DNA from: Pseudothioclava sp033100795
GTDB lineage: Bacteria > Pseudomonadota > Alphaproteobacteria > Rhodobacterales > Rhodobacteraceae
NCBI RefSeq assembly: GCF_033100795.1
Contig: NZ_JAWLVI010000001.1
Coordinates: 496,001 to 560,000, forward strand
Length of the DNA stretch: 64,000 nt
Direction: 5' to 3'
Part shown: in pieces, positions 45,128 through 53,509 of the stretch
How positions within the stretch are numbered: the first letter of the stretch is position 1
How the letters are laid out: each line of letters begins with the position of its first letter
Notes under the pieces: generated by a model
Seen by the model: the letters and a program-made list of their open reading frames with translations, nothing else
Told to the model about the DNA's origin: nothing
The model's database searches: none
Position numbers and translations under genes: made by a program

Positions 45128-47781
45128 CAGGCTTCTCCTGCGATAACGGCTTTGACGGCGGCAACCGCCTCGTCTGCCTTCGAAAAATCGGCCCCGCCGG
45201 CCTGCGCCATATCGGGGCGGCCACCGCCGCCCTTGCCACCAAGCGCCGCTGCCGCTGCCTTGACCAGATCGACCGCGCTGATGACCTCGGTCTTGTCCGC
45301 GGTCACACCCGCAGCCACCGCGGCCTTGCCGCCAGTATCAGCCACGACCAGCACAGCCCCCGAGCCGATTTTGGCTTTCAGATCGTCCACCAAGGGCGGA
45401 AGGTCTTTGCCCGTCACGCCCGAAACAACCTGAGCAATGAACTTCAAGCCATTGATCTCAATTGCTTCCGGACCACCAGAGGCACCGCCACCCATCGCCA
45501 GTTCGCGGCGCAGTTGCGCCACTTCGTTAGCCAGCGCCTTGCGCTCTTCGGCCAGCGCCTTGACACGATCCGCCACCTCATTGGTCGAGGTTTTCAGCGA
45601 CGCCGCGATTTCGGACAGCTTAGTGTTCTGCGCGTTCAGATAATCCAGCGCGGCCTGACCGGTCAGCGCCTCGAACCGGCGCACACCAGCGGACGACGCG
45701 CTATCGCCCATCGCGACAAAGGCACCAATATCGCCCGTGCGCTTGACATGCGTGCCGCCGCACAGCTCCAGCGAATAGGTTTTGCCATCCGCGCCCTTGC
45801 CCGAGCCAAGCAGTTCGCCCATCGAAACAACGCGCACTTCGTCGCCGTATTTCTCGCCAAACAGCGCCTGCGCCCCTAGCGCGCGGGCGTCATCGGGCGT
45901 CATGATGCGGGTATCGACGGCAGTGTTCTGGCGGATGAACTCGTTCACCTCGGCCTCGACCTGCGTGATTTCCTCGGCGCTCATCGCCTTGGCATGACTA
46001 AAGTCGAAGCGCAGACGGTCTTCGGCATTGAGCGAGCCTTTCTGCGCCACATGGTCCCCAAGCGCGCGGCGCAGAGCCTCGTGCAGCAGGTGCGTGGCCG
46101 AGTGGTTCGCGCGGATCGCCGAGCGGCGTGCGTGATCGACCACCAGACGCGCAGGCTGGCCGCGCGAAATCTCGCCCTCGACGACTTCGCCGAAGTGGAT
46201 AAACACGCCCGCAACCTTTTTGGTGTCGGTGATTTTGGCCTCGCCGGTTTCGGTGCGGATGCGGCCTGTGTCGCCTACCTGACCACCGGATTCGCCATAG
46301 AACGGCGTCTGGTTAACGACAATCTGGACGGTGCCCTTGGCGTTTTCGACCTTGGCACCATCGGCCACCAGCGCAAGGATCTGGCCCTCGGCAACCTCGG
46401 TGTCGTAGCCCAGAAACTCGGTCACGCCCTTCTCTTCGGCCAGTTCGAACCAGATGGTGCTATCCGCCGCCTCGCCCGAGCCAGCCCAGGACGCGCGCGC
46501 CTTGGCTTTCTGCTCGGCCATTGCGCTGTCAAAGCCGTCCGTGTCCACCGCGCGATCCTTTTCGCGCAGCGCATCTTGGGTCAGGTCCAGCGGGAAGCCG
46601 TAGGTGTCATAAAGCTTGAACGCGGCCTCACCCGGAAGGTTCGCGCCATCGGGAAGTTTTGCCAGCTCGTCGTCCAGCAGCTTCAAGCCGCGGTCGAGCG
46701 TCACCTTGAAGCGGGTTTCCTCCAGCTTCAGCGTCTCTTCAATCAGCGCCTGTGCACGCCCCAGTTCGGGGTAAGCCGCGCCCATCTGGCGCACGAGCGC
46801 CGGAACCAGCTTGTGCATGACCGGATCTTTCGCCCCCAGAAGGTGCGCATGTCGCATCGCGCGACGCATGATCCGGCGCAGAACATAGCCGCGCCCGTCG
46901 TTCGAGGGCATCACGCCGTCCGCAATCAGGAACGAGGTCGAACGCAGGTGGTCGGCGATCACGCGGTGATGCACATTGCCCGGACCATCCGGGTCCTGGC
47001 TGGTCGCATGGGCCGACGCCTCGATCAGCGAGCGCATCAGGTCGGTGTCGTAGTTGTCATGCTTGCCCTGCAACAGCGCGCCGATCCGCTCCAGCCCCAT
47101 GCCGGTGTCGATCGACTGCATGTCGAGCGCTTTCATCGAGCCGTCCTCGAACTGCTCGTTTTGCATGAACACGACGTTCCAGATTTCGATAAAGCGGTCG
47201 CCGTCTTCCTCGGCCGAGCCGGGCGGGCCACCCCAGATATGATCGCCGTGGTCGTAGAAAATCTCGGTGCAGGGACCGCACGGGCCGGTCGGCCCCATCT
47301 GCCAGAAGTTATCCGACGTCGCGATGCGGATAATCCGATCCTCCGGCACGCCGACTTTTTTCCAGATTTCAAAGGCTTCGTCGTCGGTATGATAGACCGT
47401 CGTCACAAGGCGCTTCGGATCGATGTCGAAATCCCGGGTGATCAGCTCCCACGCGAAGGGGATCGCCTCGTGTTTGAAATAATCCCCGAAGGAGAAGTTC
47501 CCGAGCATCTCGAAGAAGGTGTGATGGCGCGCGGTATAGCCGACGTTATCAAGATCGTTATGCTTGCCGCCCGCGCGGACGCATTTCTGCGCGGTGGTGG
47601 CGCGGACATAGTCGCGCTTCTCGACACCGGTAAAGCAGTTCTTGAACTGCACCATACCGGAGTTGGTAAACATCAGCGTCGGGTCGTTGCGCGGCACAAG
47701 CGGCGAGCTTTCGACGATGCGGTGACCGTTGCGCTCGAAATAGTTGAGGAACGTGGAGCGAATATCGTTCAAGCTGGGCAT
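45127..47781 (-). CDS. alaS: Alanyl-tRNA synthetase
   Basis: Class II synthetase, 884 residues, full length. N-terminal catalytic core starts SLNDIRSTFLNYFERNGH and includes LMFTNSGMVQFKNCF and AQKCVRAGGKHNDL. The editing domain has the Zn set NHSATHLLHEALR and LCGGTHV. The C-terminal C-Ala region follows residue 730. Transcribed leftward, with DUF1330 coupled to its end, and 160 bp upstream of the recA terminator. Confidence 0.97.
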   Translation of the reverse strand: MPSLNDIRSTFLNYFERNGHRIVESSPLVPRNDPTLMFTNSGMVQFKNCFTGVEKRDYVRATTAQKCVRAGGKHNDLDNVGYTARHHTFFEMLGNFSFGDYFKHEAIPFAWELITRDFDIDPKRLVTTVYHTDDEAFEIWKKVGVPEDRIIRIATSDNFWQMGPTGPCGPCTEIFYDHGDHIWGGPPGSAEEDGDRFIEIWNVVFMQNEQFEDGSMKALDMQSIDTGMGLERIGALLQGKHDNYDTDLMRSLIEASAHATSQDPDGPGNVHHRVIADHLRSTSFLIADGVMPSNDGRGYVLRRIMRRAMRHAHLLGAKDPVMHKLVPALVRQMGAAYPELGRAQALIEETLKLEETRFKVTLDRGLKLLDDELAKLPDGANLPGEAAFKLYDTYGFPLDLTQDALREKDRAVDTDGFDSAMAEQKAKARASWAGSGEAADSTIWFELAEEKGVTEFLGYDTEVAEGQILALVADGAKVENAKGTVQIVVNQTPFYGESGGQVGDTGRIRTETGEAKITDTKKVAGVFIHFGEVVEGEISRGQPARLVVDHARRSAIRANHSATHLLHEALRRALGDHVAQKGSLNAEDRLRFDFSHAKAMSAEEITQVEAEVNEFIRQNTAVDTRIMTPDDARALGAQALFGEKYGDEVRVVSMGELLGSGKGADGKTYSLELCGGTHVKRTGDIGAFVAMGDSASSAGVRRFEALTGQAALDYLNAQNTKLSEIAASLKTSTNEVADRVKALAEERKALANEVAQLRRELAMGGGASGGPEAIEINGLKFIAQVVSGVTGKDLPPLVDDLKAKIGSGAVLVVADTGGKAAVAAGVTADKTEVISAVDLVKAAAAALGGKGGGGRPDMAQAGGADFSKADEAVAAVKAVIAGEA

Positions 47782-47888
47782 GAGGTTTTCGGCCTTTTTG
47801 GGCAGGGTTTGCCCTCGTTTAGCGCCCTCGCCCTGCCCTGTCCAGAAACCAAACGGAACTTACCGCAATCCGGCGCAAAAAGCAGAAA

Positions 47889-47909
47889 GGCCGGGCGTTT
47901 TGCCCGGCC
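47889..47909 (-). terminator. Intrinsic terminator of recA
   Basis: GGCCGGGC (47889-47896), 5-nt loop, GCCCGGCC (47902-47909). In minus-strand sense it is followed by TTTCTGCTTTTTG. It lies about 30 bp after the recA stop. Confidence 0.85.
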
Positions 47910-47941
47910 CTCCAGCGGCGCGTTTTACGCCTGTCGCGTTC

Positions 47942-49009
47942 TTACTCTTCGGTAAGCGCGTCATCCTCTTCATTTGCCCCGAAATCGAGCCCGTGCGAGG
48001 CGCGGATTTTATCCTCGATTTCATAGGCCATATCAGGGTTATCCCGCAGGAACTGCTTTGCGTTCTCGCGGCCCTGGCCGATGCGCTCATCCCCGTAGGA
48101 ATACCAGGCGCCCGATTTATCCACGACTCCAGCCTTCACGCCGAGGTCGATCAGCTCACCAACCTTCGAGATGCCTTCGCCATACATGATGTCGAATTCG
48201 ACCTGCTTGAAGGGCGGCGCCACCTTGTTTTTCACGACTTTTACGCGGGTCTGGTTGCCAACAACCTCGTCGCGGTCCTTAATCGCGCCAATCCGCCGAA
48301 TATCCAGGCGCACCGAGGCATAAAATTTCAGCGCGTTCCCCCCAGACGTGGTTTCAGGCGAACCGAACATCACGCCGATCTTCATCCGAATCTGGTTGAT
48401 GAAGATCACCATACAATTGCTGCGCCCGATCGAGGCGGTCAGCTTGCGCATTGCCTGGCTCATCAGACGGGCCTGCGCGCCGACGGTATGGTCTCCCATA
48501 TCGCCTTCGATTTCCGCTTTCGGGGTCAGGGCCGCCACCGAGTCGACCACGACAAGGTTAACCGCGCCCGAACGCACCAGCGTATCGACGATTTCCAGCG
48601 CCTGCTCGCCCGTATCGGGTTGCGAAATTAGCAATTCATCAAGGTTAACACCCAGCTTGCGCGCATAGCTTGGATCAAGCGCGTGTTCCGCGTCCACAAA
48701 GGCGCAAACGCCACCCTTTTTCTGCTCTTCCGCGATTGCATGCAGCGTCAGCGTGGTCTTACCCGAGCTTTCCGGCCCGTAAATTTCGATAATCCGGCCT
48801 TTCGGCAAACCGCCGATCCCGAGCGCAATATCAAGGCCCAACGACCCCGTGGATGTCGATTCGATCTCTGCCGCCGGATTGTCGGCGCCAAGCTTCATGA
48901 TCGAGCCTTTCCCGAATTGCCGCTCGATCTGCGCTAACGCCGATTCCAGCGCGCGCTGCTTGTCTGCACTCTGTTTGTCTTTCATCTCGAAAAGGCCCGT
49001 CATTGCCAT
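47942..49009 (-). CDS. recA: Recombinase RecA
   Basis: 355 residues from the ATG at 49009. Walker A GPESSGKTT is near residue 73, followed by VCAFVDAEHALDPSYA, Walker B LVVVDSVAALTP, the L2 loop MFGSPETTSGGNALKFYASV, and an acidic C-terminal tail ending EEDDALTEE. Catalyses strand exchange and LexA self-cleavage. An SOS-box-like element lies 90 bp upstream, so damage induction is expected. A longer in-frame extension upstream would run through that operator and is rejected. Confidence 0.98.
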   Translation of the reverse strand: MAMTGLFEMKDKQSADKQRALESALAQIERQFGKGSIMKLGADNPAAEIESTSTGSLGLDIALGIGGLPKGRIIEIYGPESSGKTTLTLHAIAEEQKKGGVCAFVDAEHALDPSYARKLGVNLDELLISQPDTGEQALEIVDTLVRSGAVNLVVVDSVAALTPKAEIEGDMGDHTVGAQARLMSQAMRKLTASIGRSNCMVIFINQIRMKIGVMFGSPETTSGGNALKFYASVRLDIRRIGAIKDRDEVVGNQTRVKVVKNKVAPPFKQVEFDIMYGEGISKVGELIDLGVKAGVVDKSGAWYSYGDERIGQGRENAKQFLRDNPDMAYEIEDKIRASHGLDFGANEEDDALTEE

Positions 49010-49098
49010 GGTTGCCACCTTATTCCACGAAGCCCGCCCGATATGCAATCGGTTCGCCCCATGATGTGTTAGCTTTTTGTTCCTCTTCGCAGTTATGA

Positions 49099-49113
49099 GC
49101 ACAAAAAGAGAAC
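49099..49113 (-). promoter_or_regulatory. Alphaproteobacterial SOS (LexA) box upstream of recA
   Basis: Read on the minus strand, GTTC-N7-GTGC at 49113-49099 differs by one base from the GTTC-N7-GTTC box known for Rhizobiales and Rhodobacterales. It lies 90 bp upstream of the recA start. Confidence 0.65.
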
Positions 49114-49211
49114 ATTTCAACTAAAAACTATGGATTAACCATGCGGGACATTGATTAACGAAAGGTTTAGATGCATTGGCTGCGTATTCTTTCTTTGGCC
49201 GCGAGCGTAAA

Positions 49212-49829
49212 ATGTTGATTTTCTGGGATCAGAGACTTGTTTTCCTGGCGACCCCGAAGGCCGGATCGACAGCGGTCGAGATGGCCCTTGACCCGCTGGC
49301 GGCAGTCTCCATGCCGCGCCCTGATCCACTGAAACATATGGCCGCGCGCGATTATGCAGCCCATCTCGCGCCCTATCTGCATTCGGCGTCTGGCGAACAC
49401 TTCACGACTGTCGCACTGATGCGTCACCCGCTTGACTGGCTGCGCTCGTGGTATCGGTTTATGCATCGCGATGAACTTGATACCACGCAGATCGACAGTC
49501 CGAACCAAAGTTTCGAACAGTTCATCGAGACCTGTCTGTCGGATCAAACGCACCGGTTTGCCGGTATCGGAAAACAAACCGACTATCTGACAGACGAGAA
49601 CGGTGGATTGCTGATCGACCGGTTATTTCGCTATGAGGACATGGACTCGCTGGTGCGGTTTCTTGAAGACCGGCTCGACTGTGCGATCACGCTGCCGCGG
49701 GTCAATGTGCCGCCCTCCGTCGAGACGAAACTCCGCCCCGAGACCGAAATCCGTCTGCGGGAGTTTCTGGCGGATGATTTCCGGCTTTACGGGACGATCG
49801 GACCAGAGCACCCGCCTCAGGATAGCTGA
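49212..49829 (+). CDS. Sulfotransferase family protein
   Basis: 205 residues from the ATG at 49212. 5'-phosphosulfate loop near the N-terminus LATPKAGSTAVEMAL (TPKxGST), and 3'-phosphate loop VALMRHPLDWLRSWYRF (RxxxxxxxS), the two PAPS-binding signatures. The acceptor is unknown; bacterial relatives modify polysaccharides or act near capsule genes, but no such genes are nearby. Its end overlaps the end of cckA on the opposite strand by 13 bp. A TTAA-N7-TTTA element (49155-49169) resembling a CtrA site lies 43 bp upstream. Confidence 0.85.
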   Translation: MLIFWDQRLVFLATPKAGSTAVEMALDPLAAVSMPRPDPLKHMAARDYAAHLAPYLHSASGEHFTTVALMRHPLDWLRSWYRFMHRDELDTTQIDSPNQSFEQFIETCLSDQTHRFAGIGKQTDYLTDENGGLLIDRLFRYEDMDSLVRFLEDRLDCAITLPRVNVPPSVETKLRPETEIRLREFLADDFRLYGTIGPEHPPQDS

Positions 49830-52126
49830 TTTTGCACGGTTGCGGTTAGCTCGCTCAGCGAAAACGGCTTGGGCAGGAACACAGCGTTCTGAACCGGTGC
49901 GCGACCTTCCGAGAAAACGTCTTCGGCATAGCCCGACACAAAAACGACAGCCGTTCCAGGGCGTTGCTCCAGCGCCTTGGCGACCCAGGTCGGTCCATCC
50001 ATTCCAGGCATAATGACATCGGTCACGAATATATCAACATGAACGGCGGGATCTTCGATCATCTCGAGCGCCTCCTCGCCGCAATCGGCCTCGAGGACCG
50101 TATAGCCACGCAGTTGCAGGGCACGAGCAGCGAAAGCGCGCACGGGCGCCTCATCCTCGACAAGAAGAACTGTGGCCTGACGAGGTTCGGCGGGCGTATC
50201 TTCGGATATTTGCGCGATTTCGACCGGATCAGACGCTCCGGCCAGATGCGCGTAGGAGGGCAGATAGATCGAAAAACTGGTCCCCGACCCGACGACGGAG
50301 TCACAGAAAATATATCCACCCGTCTGCTTGACGATACCGTATGCCGTCGAAAGCCCTAGCCCCGTTCCCTCACCTACACGTTTGGTGGTGAAAAACGGCT
50401 CGAAAATCTTGCCGATCTTGTCGGCCGCAATTCCCGTGCCTTCATCCGAAACGCGAACGACCACATAAGCACCTTTCGGAACAGAAACGCGATCGCGGGC
50501 ATAATCCTCTTCCAGAAACTCGTTGAAGGTACTGACCTCGATCGCGCCACCACCCGGCATCGCATCGCGGGCATTCACAACGAGATTCATAATCACCTGT
50601 TCCAATTGACGCTTGTCCGCGCGGACAGGTTTCAGCGCAGGGTCGTGGCTGAATGACAGCGTAACCTTTTCCCCCACCAGCCGATTGAGCAGATGCGTCA
50701 GGTCGGATAGCGTATCGCGCAAATCTATGGTCTGCGGCTTGAGCGTCTGTTTGCGGGAAAACGCCAACAATTGCCCAACAAGCGAGGCTGCCCGGTTGGT
50801 ATTCTGACTGATCTGATCGAGATCGGCATAGTCCGGATCCCCCTTGTCATGTCGCAGCATCAAAAGGTCGCAGTGGCCAGAAATTGCTGTCAGCAAGTTG
50901 TTGAAATCATGCGCCACACCACCAGCAAGTTGGCCGATAGCCTGCATTTTTTGCGACTGAACGAACTGCGCCTCGAGTGTCTTGAGCTGCGTTGCATCGG
51001 AAAGCACCCCGATCAGATGCGTCCGTCCGCCATCGACAACGCGCGACAGGGTGACTTGCAAGAACACCTCACTATCACCACGACGGACACGCAAAACCTC
51101 GGGGCGGCGTTCTGCGCGACCGGCGAGCGCATCGGCCACCCAGTCATTCACGGGACGCCCCAGACCTTCAAGCAGATCCGAGAGCATGGTTTCAGGCTCG
51201 ACCTTGCCCAGTATCGCGCGCCCTGCCCGGTTGATGGCAATGACGCGCCCGTCGCCTGTCATCCGCAAAAGCGCAACGGGAAGGGTTTCGAACGAGGCCG
51301 ACTCTTTCGGGCGCTCCGGTGTGTCGGTTGCGGGCAGCAGGTAGATCTCGCTCCGCCCCGCCGAGCCTTCCAGCTCGACCACCAGCGCGCGCACCGGTCC
51401 GACAGGCGTCGCAATCTCCCGCTCCTCGCCACTGCGCAGCGGCAGTTCGGTGAATATCCGGTCGAGCGTTGGAACGCGCTCACCAATCAGGCGGCGCAGC
51501 GCCTCGTTCATAAAGAGCACAGTCCCGTTTTTCGAAGCAGTCAGCATGGGCAGGCTGATAGCATCAGCCCCGCGGCCGCCCGACGGACGTTCGACCATAT
51601 CCTCAAGCCGCCACAGATAGCGGTCCTGCCCGATCGCATGAACCGAAAGCCGGACATGTCCGCGCCGCGTCACCAGATCATCGCGCGCGGACCCCAATGT
51701 CTCGGCGCGCGATTGAAGGCGTTTCACCACCGACCCCGGATTGGCGAACAACTCCCCCAGGGCGCGGGTCATCGTTTGCCCCCCGCGTGAGCCAAAGCGT
51801 TCAAGCGCAACGTGGTTCTGGAAATGAATTGCCCCGTCTGCATCGGCGGTAAAGCTGGGCGAGGCATCATGGGCGACGAAACGCGCGATCTGATCGAGCA
51901 GTTTCTGGCGGCTGCGCGCGCGAAGGGCAGAAATGGCGCGGATCGCCCCCGCGAGCACCAGCAGGCTGCCACCGACGGACAGAAGAATGAGCATAAGCAT
52001 ATGATCGGACACAGCGAATCCCGCGCCGCCGACAATCACCCCCAGCAGAACCAGATAGATCACCCCCGGAGCAAGCAACTCAGCAGTGCGCCCCAAGGGC
52101 TGAGTGGGCAGGTCCGGATGGGCCAA
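49817..52126 (-). CDS. cckA: Hybrid histidine kinase CckA
   Basis: 769 residues. Two N-terminal membrane segments (about 20-60), two to three PAS-like regions (85-380), HisKA with phospho-His406 in GQLAGGVAHDFNNLL, HATPase with VNARDAMPGGG and GLGLSTAYGIV, and a C-terminal receiver with VLLVEDEAPV, IFVTDVIMPGMDGP and FLPKPFSLSEL. Known role: CckA passes phosphate through ChpT to CtrA, controlling flagella, gene transfer agents or cell cycle in alphaproteobacteria. Start codon is TTG at 52126 with AGGAG 7 nt upstream; the nearby ATG at 52131 is out of frame. A perfect CtrA-type box lies at 52175-52189. Confidence 0.94.
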   Translation of the reverse strand: MAHPDLPTQPLGRTAELLAPGVIYLVLLGVIVGGAGFAVSDHMLMLILLSVGGSLLVLAGAIRAISALRARSRQKLLDQIARFVAHDASPSFTADADGAIHFQNHVALERFGSRGGQTMTRALGELFANPGSVVKRLQSRAETLGSARDDLVTRRGHVRLSVHAIGQDRYLWRLEDMVERPSGGRGADAISLPMLTASKNGTVLFMNEALRRLIGERVPTLDRIFTELPLRSGEEREIATPVGPVRALVVELEGSAGRSEIYLLPATDTPERPKESASFETLPVALLRMTGDGRVIAINRAGRAILGKVEPETMLSDLLEGLGRPVNDWVADALAGRAERRPEVLRVRRGDSEVFLQVTLSRVVDGGRTHLIGVLSDATQLKTLEAQFVQSQKMQAIGQLAGGVAHDFNNLLTAISGHCDLLMLRHDKGDPDYADLDQISQNTNRAASLVGQLLAFSRKQTLKPQTIDLRDTLSDLTHLLNRLVGEKVTLSFSHDPALKPVRADKRQLEQVIMNLVVNARDAMPGGGAIEVSTFNEFLEEDYARDRVSVPKGAYVVVRVSDEGTGIAADKIGKIFEPFFTTKRVGEGTGLGLSTAYGIVKQTGGYIFCDSVVGSGTSFSIYLPSYAHLAGASDPVEIAQISEDTPAEPRQATVLLVEDEAPVRAFAARALQLRGYTVLEADCGEEALEMIEDPAVHVDIFVTDVIMPGMDGPTWVAKALEQRPGTAVVFVSGYAEDVFSEGRAPVQNAVFLPKPFSLSELTATVQNQLS

Positions 52127-52174
52127 GTCATCGCTCCTCTTCAGAATCGGCCCCCTATTTGCGCGTGAAAAGAC

Positions 52175-52189
52175 TTAAATCTTGATTAA
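52175..52189. promoter_or_regulatory. Perfect CtrA-type box upstream of cckA
   Basis: TTAA at 52175-52178, exactly 7 nt, TTAA at 52186-52189: the full CtrA recognition sequence TTAA-N7-TTAA, 49 bp upstream of the cckA start. It suggests feedback of CtrA on its own kinase (inference). Confidence 0.65.
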
Positions 52190-52243
52190 CACCCACCCGA
52201 TTATCAACTTAGGGCTGTGGCATTCGTCTGGCAAGATTATCCA

Positions 52244-53410
52244 TTAGGCCAGCTTGCGCAGCGTCGCATAGTAAAACCCGTCGCCCTGCGGGTCGGGCAA
52301 CCAGCGTTGCGCGGCCTCCAAAGACCACCGACCATCCGCAGCCAGATGGGCAATGCGGTCATGGTTCTCGCAGGGCAGAACCGAGCAGGTCATGTAGACA
52401 AGGGCGCCCCCACTGGAAACAAGTTTGGAAGCATTATCAAGAACTTGCGACTGGATCCTCACAAGCCCATCGAGCCGTTCCGGCGTCAGGCGCCATTTCG
52501 CTTCGGGAGAGCGCCGCCAAGTGCCGGACCCGGAGCACGGCGCGTCGACCAGCACGACATCATAGGACTTCTCCGGCTTTCCGGGCGGTAAAACATGCAG
52601 GTTCACCCCCGCGCGTTCGGCCCGAACCGGAATATCGCGCATCCGGCCCGCGTCAATATCATGGGTAAAAATCTGTGAATCAGGAAACCGCGCCGCCAAA
52701 GCCAAGGCCTTCCCCCCGCCGCCCGCGCAATAGTCCAGAACCCGCGCGCGATCCGGCACAGGGATCAGCCCCACCGCAGCCTGCGACGAGGCATCCTGCA
52801 CCTCGACCAGCCCCGTCAGATAGGCCTGTGAAGTCTGCACCCTGCGCGCGCCGTCAGTCACGATCAGTGCGGTTTCGACGGTCTCGTGCGGGAGCGTCTG
52901 TATGCCCTCAGCCGCCAACGCCTCGATCATCTCGGGGCGGGTGGCCCGCGCGATATTCACCCGCAACGTCACGGGTGCGCGTTGGCGCATGACCTCGGAA
53001 ACCGTGCCGAAATCATCCCCCAATGCCTCGCGCAATTGCGGCAGCATCCACGCGGGCCAGTCAAACTGCGCAAGATCGTCGGGAGCAGGCGCGTCCAGCG
53101 CTGCAGCCTCACTCTCGGTCACGACTGCGGGCGCAAAGCGCTCGCCGCTGAACAGCGCCGCCACATCCTGCCCGCTGGCCCGCAGCGCGCCCAGCATCAC
53201 CCCACGCCCTGTGCGCGCCCCGCCAAGCGCCGCGAACGAGCCAAGGCAGCGCAGCGCATCGAACACATGGTCGCGGATCGCGGCGCGGTCCTTGGACCCC
53301 GCGAACCGATTTGCGCGGCCCCAATTGGTCAGTTCACGTTCCGCCGGAGCACCGGCCAGAACGCGGTCCAGAATCTCGATAGCGGCGGATATACGGGCGG
53401 CTGGGGTCAT
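52244..53410 (-). CDS. rsmB: RsmB-family 16S rRNA (cytosine-5) methyltransferase
   Basis: 388 residues. N-terminal NusB/RsmB-like helical part, then a SAM methyltransferase: VLDYCAGGGGKALALAA (motif I), FTHDIDAGRM, VVLVDAPCSGSGTWRRSPE with the Cys that assists release, and YMTCSVLPCENHD with the catalytic Cys. Shorter than E. coli RsmB (429), as is common for alphaproteobacterial members. No evidence distinguishes rRNA from tRNA as substrate beyond family resemblance. Confidence 0.88.
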   Translation of the reverse strand: MTPAARISAAIEILDRVLAGAPAERELTNWGRANRFAGSKDRAAIRDHVFDALRCLGSFAALGGARTGRGVMLGALRASGQDVAALFSGERFAPAVVTESEAAALDAPAPDDLAQFDWPAWMLPQLREALGDDFGTVSEVMRQRAPVTLRVNIARATRPEMIEALAAEGIQTLPHETVETALIVTDGARRVQTSQAYLTGLVEVQDASSQAAVGLIPVPDRARVLDYCAGGGGKALALAARFPDSQIFTHDIDAGRMRDIPVRAERAGVNLHVLPPGKPEKSYDVVLVDAPCSGSGTWRRSPEAKWRLTPERLDGLVRIQSQVLDNASKLVSSGGALVYMTCSVLPCENHDRIAHLAADGRWSLEAAQRWLPDPQGDGFYYATLRKLA

Positions 53411-53472
53411 GCGCGCTTCCTAGCGCTCTGCCCGCGCGCAGGCAAACAAAGATTGCGGGCGCGCAAAACAAA

Positions 53473-53495
53473 ACCCCGACCGCTAAGGCCGGGGT
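53473..53495 (-). terminator. Intrinsic terminator of guaB
   Basis: ACCCCGACC (53473-53481) pairs with GGCCGGGGT (53487-53495), with one G-U wobble in RNA. On the minus strand it is followed by TTTGTTTTG. It lies about 15 bp after the guaB stop. Confidence 0.85.
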
Positions 53496-53509
53496 CTGTC
53501 GTTCCGAAA

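Noticed and set aside
45994..47955. A 653-codon plus-strand frame opposite alaS
   Set aside because: Antisense shadow of alaS; no domain, no ribosome site.
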